Assembly: GCA_013215375.1 (NCBI GenBank)
Contig: JABSRB010000014.1
Span: 1-64,000, forward strand
Length of the DNA: 64,000 nucleotides
DNA from: Oceanospirillaceae bacterium
GTDB lineage: Bacteria > Pseudomonadota > Gammaproteobacteria > Pseudomonadales > Balneatricaceae
Reading direction: 5' to 3'
Made by a program: the position numbers and the translations under genes. Shown here piece by piece: positions 56,699 to 64,000 of this stretch. How positions within the stretch are numbered: the stretch's first letter is position 1; each line of letters starts with the position of its first letter. The notes under the pieces are model-generated. The model ran no database searches. It saw only the letters and a program-made list of their open reading frames with translations, and was not told the DNA's origin.

Positions 56699-58183
56699 AT
56701 GTCTATAGAGTTGTGGGATCGCTGTTTGCAGAGCTTGCAAAATGAATTCCCTGCTCAGCAGTACAATACTTGGATTCGGCCACTGCAGGCCCAAGAAAAT
56801 GATACTGCTCTTATTTTAATAGCGCCAAATCGGTTTGTTCGCGATTGGGTGAATGACAAATTCATTTCACGTATCTCGCAAGTGGTGCGCGATGTAACAA
56901 ATGACCCAGGAATTGTAGTCCGTGTTGAAGTCAGACAAGATACCGGCGCAGCACCTATTAGTATGCCTGTGGTTCAACCGCGGATTCGCCCCTCTCCAAG
57001 AATCAGTCTCAATCAAAGTTTTCATTCACAATTAAATGACCCAATGCCTGTGCCTGCTCCTGTTGTCTCCAATTATAATGAGCCTGCACCGCAGTTAGAG
57101 CTCGATGTGGGTGATTTTGGTAGAGGCCATAGAGTTGTCAATGTAGAAGGTGGGTTGCGCCATCAGTCAAACCTCAACGAAGCTTTTACTTTCGATTCAT
57201 TTGTACAAGGTAAATCCAACCAGTTGGCCATGGCCGCAGCGCAGCAAGTCAGTGAAAATCCAGGTGGTTCTTATAATCCATTATTTATATACGGCGGCGT
57301 CGGCTTAGGTAAAACACACTTAATGCATGCGGTGGGGATGGAGCTATTAAAGAAGAATCCCAACGCACGTATTGTGTATTTGCACTCTGAACGTTTTGTG
57401 GCGGACATGGTTAAAGCGCTGCAACTCAATGCGATTAATGATTTTAAACGCTACTATCGTTCGGTCGATGCGCTATTAATAGACGACATTCAATTCTTTG
57501 CTGGAAAAGAGCGCTCCCAAGAGGAATTTTTCCATACCTTTAATGCCCTGCTAGAGGGCGGCCAGCAAATGATTTTAACCAGTGATCGATACCCTAAGGA
57601 AATAGCTGGAGTAGAAGATCGCCTCAAGTCCCGTTTTGGCTGGGGGCTTACTGTCGCAATCGAGCCTCCTGAGTTAGAGACTCGTGTGGCTATTGTGATG
57701 AAAAAGGCTCAGGAAGCGGGCGTAATGTTACCCGATGATGCCGCATTCTTCCTCGCTCAAAAAATTCGCTCTAACGTTCGCGAACTAGAAGGGGCCTTAA
57801 AAAGGGTAATTGCCAACGCACATTTCACCGGTAATGCCATTACTACTGCTTTTATTAAAGAATCGTTAAAAGACTTATTAGCATTACAAGATAAACAAGT
57901 TAGTATTGATAATATTCAGCGAGTTGTCGCTGAGTACTATAAAATTAAGATTTCCGATTTGCTGTCTAAAAGACGCAATCGTTCAGTGGCAAGACCCAGA
58001 CAAGTAGCGATGAGTTTGTCGAAAGAGCTCACCAACCACTCACTGCCGGAAATCGGTGATGCATATGGTGGGCGAGATCACACCACAGTATTGCATGCTT
58101 GTCGTAAGATTAAAGAACTGCGTGAATCCGATGCGGATATCCGTGAAGATTATCAAAATCTACTGCGCCATTTGACAGCGTAG
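56699..58183 (+). CDS. dnaA: chromosomal replication initiator DnaA
   Basis: 494 aa. Domain I ([30 protein letters not shown]), variable proline-rich linker (about 85-150), AAA+ domain with Walker A GGVGLGKT (199-206) and Walker [11 protein letters not shown], and C-terminal DNA-binding domain with the signature [15 protein letters not shown] (from 457). Binds the DnaA boxes at the candidate oriC. RBS TTGGAG. First of dnaA-dnaN-recF-gyrB. Confidence 0.98.
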   Translation: MSIELWDRCLQSLQNEFPAQQYNTWIRPLQAQENDTALILIAPNRFVRDWVNDKFISRISQVVRDVTNDPGIVVRVEVRQDTGAAPISMPVVQPRIRPSPRISLNQSFHSQLNDPMPVPAPVVSNYNEPAPQLELDVGDFGRGHRVVNVEGGLRHQSNLNEAFTFDSFVQGKSNQLAMAAAQQVSENPGGSYNPLFIYGGVGLGKTHLMHAVGMELLKKNPNARIVYLHSERFVADMVKALQLNAINDFKRYYRSVDALLIDDIQFFAGKERSQEEFFHTFNALLEGGQQMILTSDRYPKEIAGVEDRLKSRFGWGLTVAIEPPELETRVAIVMKKAQEAGVMLPDDAAFFLAQKIRSNVRELEGALKRVIANAHFTGNAITTAFIKESLKDLLALQDKQVSIDNIQRVVAEYYKIKISDLLSKRRNRSVARPRQVAMSLSKELTNHSLPEIGDAYGGRDHTTVLHACRKIKELRESDADIREDYQNLLRHLTA

Positions 58184-58208
58184 CATCGATTAAAAAGGTA
58201 GCGAAAAC

Positions 58209-59312
58209 ATGAGATTTGTCATTTCCCGTGAAGCACTAATTAAGCCGTTACAGTTGGTGGCCGGAGTCGTTGAACGCCGTCAGACTTTACCGGTGTTGTC
58301 TAATATTTTGCTGGTTGCTGAAGGCGATCAACTTTCTATGACAGGTACCGACCTGGAAGTAGAGCTGGTCGGGCGCGTTACTTTAAATGAGCCTGCCGAG
58401 GCGGGATCTATCACCGTACCTGCACGCAAACTTATGGATATCTGTAAATCTTTACCCGATAACGCCATTATCGAAGTAAAGCTGGAAGATACTAAGGTTA
58501 TCATTAAAGCGGGGCGCACTCGTTTTAGTCTGACTACCTTACCCGCTACTGAATTCCCCAATGTTGAAGATAGCGATGAGAGCTATGAGTTGAGTCTGTC
58601 CCAGGACAAGATGAGACATCTGATAGACCAGACGGGCTTCTCCATGGCACAGCAAGATGTGCGTTATTACCTTAACGGGATGATGATGGAAGTCAGTGAT
58701 GGCATGTTGCGTACCGTGGCAACTGATGGCCATCGTTTGGCCACTAGTGTGACTGTCGCCGAGACAGCAAATGAAACGGCCGAGCAGATTATTATACCTC
58801 GCAAAGGTATTTTAGAGCTTGCCAGATTATTACAAGGTGGCGATGAACTCGTTAAATTAGTGGTGGGTGCCAATCACATTCGCGCCCATGTCGGAGGTTT
58901 CATCTTTACCTCTAAATTAGTGGACGGGAAGTTTCCGGATTATCAGCGAGTTATCCCGCGCGGTGGTAATAAAACAGTGTTGGGTAATCGTCAGGAATTA
59001 CGTCAAGTATTTAGCCGTATTGCGATTTTATCCAACGAGAAGTACCGCGGTGTACGTTTGACTCTCACCAGTGGTTTCCTGAAAGTAATGGCAAATAACC
59101 CAGAGCAGGAAGAGGCGGAAGAAACCATCGCTATCGATTATCAGGGTGAATCTCTAGAAATTGGCTTTAACGTCAATTATTTAATTGATGTGCTGTCTAT
59201 CATAAATTCCGATATTGTACGTTTCACTCTGTCTGATTCCAATAGTTCAGCACTGGTTGAAGGCTACGATGAGGAAGGCAGTGTCTTCGTTGTTATGCCA
59301 ATGCGTATGTAA
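58209..59312 (+). CDS. dnaN: DNA polymerase III beta subunit (sliding clamp)
   Basis: 367 aa, standard length for the three-domain clamp. MRFVISREALIKPLQLVAGVVERRQTLPVLSNILL at the start and VVMPMRM at the end are typical; the hydrophobic cleft that receives clamp-binding motifs is in domains 2-3. Starts 25 bp after dnaA. Confidence 0.98.
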   Translation: MRFVISREALIKPLQLVAGVVERRQTLPVLSNILLVAEGDQLSMTGTDLEVELVGRVTLNEPAEAGSITVPARKLMDICKSLPDNAIIEVKLEDTKVIIKAGRTRFSLTTLPATEFPNVEDSDESYELSLSQDKMRHLIDQTGFSMAQQDVRYYLNGMMMEVSDGMLRTVATDGHRLATSVTVAETANETAEQIIIPRKGILELARLLQGGDELVKLVVGANHIRAHVGGFIFTSKLVDGKFPDYQRVIPRGGNKTVLGNRQELRQVFSRIAILSNEKYRGVRLTLTSGFLKVMANNPEQEEAEETIAIDYQGESLEIGFNVNYLIDVLSIINSDIVRFTLSDSNSSALVEGYDEEGSVFVVMPMRM

Positions 59313-59444
59313 ATGCATCCGGTTCTGCATAAAGCCTTTGCCGGTTAATTCCCGCAAGGGCTTTTGCGTCTATTAGCTCATAAATTAATTTGTTCTTTGG
59401 TGATTTTATAGTGTTTGCAATTTTAGCCAATAGCCGCAATTAAC

Positions 59445-60545
59445 ATGGCGATTAAATCACTAAAAATTCAAAACATCCGCAATTTGTCGACATTAGATTT
59501 TTTTCCTTCTCACCATGTTAATTTACTCTACGGTGTTAATGGTAGTGGTAAGACCTCGGTGTTAGAGGCGATCAATTTTCTCGGTCTCACTCGCTCATTT
59601 CGCACCCGAAAATTCCAATACTTTGTCTCACATGGACAGCCTGAGTCGCTGGTGTTCGCCCAATTACAAAAAAAAGGGGCTCAGGGGGCGCAGCCTTTGG
59701 GCGTCAGTCGTGATACCAGTGGCAATGTCAGCATTCGTCACAGTGGCTCAAATATTGATATTTCACAGCTTGCCAGCCTGGTTCCGCTACTGGTCATCAA
59801 CACCGATACTTTTCAAATTTTAGAGGGTAGCCCCTCAGTTAGACGCCAATTTATCGACTGGGGCTGTTTTCATGCGGATCAAGGCTATATTCAGGCATGG
59901 AGAAGCTTTAAACGGGTATTACAACAGCGAAATTCTCTACTAAAGTGTGGTAAAATAGATCCTCAAATTCGTCTTGTCTGGGATGCTGAATTTGTAAAAT
60001 TTGCTCAGTTAATCACCCAGATGCGTCAGCGTTATATAAATCAATTGCTACCTGACTTTTTAGCCATTAGCCAACGCTTAATGGGGGAGGTCGATTTGAG
60101 CTTAAGCTTCTCGCCGGGATGGGATCAAAAGCGGCCATTGGATGAGTTGCTAGACGAGCAGTTTCAGCGTGATTTAAAGCAAGGCTACACCGCAGCGGGC
60201 CCTCAGCGGGCGGACATGCGTATTAAAATTGATGGAGTGAGCGCTACTGAGCGTTTATCTCGCGGGCAAAAAAAATTGGTAGTGAGCGCTTTAAAGCTAG
60301 CCCAGGGGGCGCTGTATAATCGTCATGCAGAAGATGGTTGCATCTATCTGATTGATGATTTGCCCTCAGAGTTAGACGCACAGCACTGCCAACTGTTTTG
60401 TCAGTTTTTAGAAGAATCTGAAAGTCAGTGTTTTATTACCTGTGTAGAACCTGATGCCCTACGTGACTTTTGGCGTGAGGATACAGAGGTAAAAAGTTTC
60501 AAAATTGATGATGGTCAGCTAAGTGAGTCATTTAAGGCTCAGTAA
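59445..60545 (+). CDS. recF: DNA replication/repair protein RecF
   Basis: 366 aa SMC-like ATPase loading RecA at gaps with RecO/RecR. P-loop GVNGSGKTS (residues 30-38), signature LSRGQKKLVVSALKLAQ, Walker B CIYLIDDLPSELD. The gap from dnaN is 132 bp, longer than usual, and no clear SD precedes the ATG. Confidence 0.97.
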   Translation: MAIKSLKIQNIRNLSTLDFFPSHHVNLLYGVNGSGKTSVLEAINFLGLTRSFRTRKFQYFVSHGQPESLVFAQLQKKGAQGAQPLGVSRDTSGNVSIRHSGSNIDISQLASLVPLLVINTDTFQILEGSPSVRRQFIDWGCFHADQGYIQAWRSFKRVLQQRNSLLKCGKIDPQIRLVWDAEFVKFAQLITQMRQRYINQLLPDFLAISQRLMGEVDLSLSFSPGWDQKRPLDELLDEQFQRDLKQGYTAAGPQRADMRIKIDGVSATERLSRGQKKLVVSALKLAQGALYNRHAEDGCIYLIDDLPSELDAQHCQLFCQFLEESESQCFITCVEPDALRDFWREDTEVKSFKIDDGQLSESFKAQ

Positions 60546-60605
60546 GCGATCCAACAAATTTATGCAGGGATGCGATACAGATCGCAGTTTACCCATATTA
60601 GCTAG

Positions 60606-63029
<2,424 letters not shown>

Positions 63030-63061
63030 TCATCCGCATTTGAGTTGAAGTCTTTTATATT

Positions 63062-63084
63062 AGCAGCCTAAGGGCTGCTTTTTT
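63062..63084 (+). terminator. rho-independent terminator of gyrB
   Basis: AGCAGCC (63062-63068) and GGCTGCT (63073-63079) around TAAG, followed by six T; 33 bp past the gyrB stop. Confidence 0.93.
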
Positions 63085-63153
63085 GTGGCTAAAATAAATA
63101 GAATTGAAAGGTTCTTAACTGAGCGCTGTGCACTAAAACAACAAGAGATGTCT

Positions 63154-63205
63154 AGAGCCATAGCCGAGGGAAAAATCTCCCCTAAATAGCTAATATAGTG
63201 GCTCT
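63154..63205. repeat. nested inverted repeat
   Basis: AGAGCCA (63154-63160) and TGGCTCT (63199-63205) are perfect inverted arms; inside, GGGA and TCCC flank AAAATC. Sits between the gyrB terminator and the convergent EAL gene. Could be a terminator for that gene or chance. Confidence 0.3.
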
Positions 63206-63300
63206 GTGTTGGCATTGACTCAGGCTTTGTTTAGTTATTGTATTTACCTCTTGGCTGTTATATAAACCCAATAAAGGTAGTGATTGATTGAGTCGATTAA

Positions 63301-64000
63301 TTAATAGTTAACTAATCGGCTAGTGGCCGTTTTTGGCAATAGCGACTTCCTGCGCAGCTCTTGTTCTGGGTCTGCTAAGTTGCGCTTTAGCTCCAGCCAG
63401 GGCATAGGCTTAGCAAATAAGTAGCCCTGCATCATATCGCAACCTAATTCAGCCAGAAAATGATATTGTTCTACATCTTCTATGCCTTCGGCGATGGTGG
63501 TTAATTGATAGGATTGAGCAATGGCTATGATGGCTTTAACGACAGTGGCTTGCGTTTGATCTGGTGAGTCTAAGTGATCAATAAATGACTTATCAATTTT
63601 CAAGCAATCAACGGGATAGTTAACCAATTGCGAGAATGCAGTGTAACCGGTACCAAAGTCATCCAGAGCCAGTTTAATTCCCAGTGAGCGGATTTCATGA
63701 AGGGTGTTGATACTCATCTCGTCCGTTTCTATTAAACTGGTTTCAGTTATCTCCAGCTCTATACGACTAGGGTCTATTTGGTAGCGTTCTAAAAGGGATT
63801 GCAACTGTTGGCTGAACAGTGGGTTGTGCAATTCAGCGGCTGAAATGTTGATGCAAAAGACTAAGGGTTGTTTCGCTAGGTAGGTAGCTTCTTGTGCTAT
63901 TTGTTTAAAGCTTGCTTCGATTACCCAGAGGTCTATATTTTTAATCAGTTCGTATTCTTCAGCGATAGGAATGAAAATGTCAGGCCCTATTCCCTCTAAG
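63301..64000 (-). CDS. EAL-domain cyclic-di-GMP phosphodiesterase, partial (5' end outside window)
   Basis: The minus-strand frame is open from 64000 to the stop at 63301, about 232 codons; the start lies beyond the edge. The sequence is the C-terminal two-thirds of an EAL domain: FCINISAAEL, IELEITETSLIET, LALDDFGTGYTAFSQL, LKIDKSFI, TTIAEGIEDVEQ, MQGYLFAKPM. The catalytic residues visible here (Glu in ITET, DD in DDFGTGY, Lys in IDKSFI, Glu in AEGIE) are intact, so it should hydrolyse c-di-GMP. Upstream sensory or GGDEF domains cannot be seen. Confidence 0.9.
   Translation of the reverse strand, partial: LEGIGPDIFIPIAEEYELIKNIDLWVIEASFKQIAQEATYLAKQPLVFCINISAAELHNPLFSQQLQSLLERYQIDPSRIELEITETSLIETDEMSINTLHEIRSLGIKLALDDFGTGYTAFSQLVNYPVDCLKIDKSFIDHLDSPDQTQATVVKAIIAIAQSYQLTTIAEGIEDVEQYHFLAELGCDMMQGYLFAKPMPWLELKRNLADPEQELRRKSLLPKTATSRLVNY

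Overview
The window looks like the chromosome-replication-origin neighbourhood of a free-living, probably marine gammaproteobacterium, somewhere in the Pseudomonas/Cellvibrionales/Oceanospirillales range. Base composition is moderately AT-rich. The evidence is the housekeeping order (atpIBEFHAGDC, parAB-rsmG-mnmG on one side; mnmE-yidC-rnpA-rpmH / dnaA-dnaN-recF-gyrB on the other) together with Pseudomonas-type accessory genes (fagA-fumC, a GtsABCD-like sugar transporter, an 8-oxoguanine deaminase cluster, minor type IV pilins). I cannot name the species from sequence alone.

Layout. 1-0.8 kb: two strong tandem minus-strand promoters pointing out of the window, as in front of an rRNA operon (inference). 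0.8-8.1 kb: complete F1Fo ATP synthase operon, minus strand, with a near-consensus promoter overlapped by a 7-bp inverted repeat. 8.2-12.7 kb: parB, parA, rsmG, mnmG, also leftward. 12.7-13.65 kb: AT-rich, gene-free, no GATC, seven exact TTATNCACA-type DnaA boxes plus several one-mismatch boxes; this is the best oriC candidate. 13.6-17.4 kb: lone batD and a Fur-box-controlled fagA-fumC pair. 17.5-22.8 kb: giant LapA-like repeat adhesin. 23.2-31.2 kb: purine/nucleoside cluster (BMP-family ABC transporter, 8-oxoguanine deaminase, Gpt, 2-oxoglutarate/Fe(II) oxygenase). 31.4-33.4 kb: three small genes. 33.4-39.8 kb: minor type IV pilins and PilY1. 40.1-44.3 kb: Gts-like sugar ABC transporter. 44.5-46.5 kb: unusual lysozyme-like protein plus lipoprotein pair. 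46.8-52.2 kb: outer-membrane barrel protein, OmpR/EnvZ-type two-component system, ZIP transporter, PhoD-like phosphatase. 52.4-63.0 kb: mnmE, yidC, rnpA, rpmH (leftward) and dnaA, dnaN, recF, gyrB (rightward). 63.3 kb to the end: an EAL-domain protein cut by the window edge.

How it fits together. The block at 13.6-52.4 kb is an accessory segment lodged between mnmG and mnmE. The candidate oriC lies beside mnmG, about 43 kb from dnaA, a topology like Escherichia coli rather than Pseudomonas. Non-coding highlights: a three-copy family of miniature inverted-repeat elements with 3-bp T-N-A target duplications; a higher-order A-A-B repeat in the adhesin; a hairpin-rich leader before the purine-cluster oxygenase that could hide its ribosome-binding region; a perfect terminator-like palindrome before rsmG made of two facing DnaA boxes; and two small ORFs (52 and 32 codons) in intergenic space.
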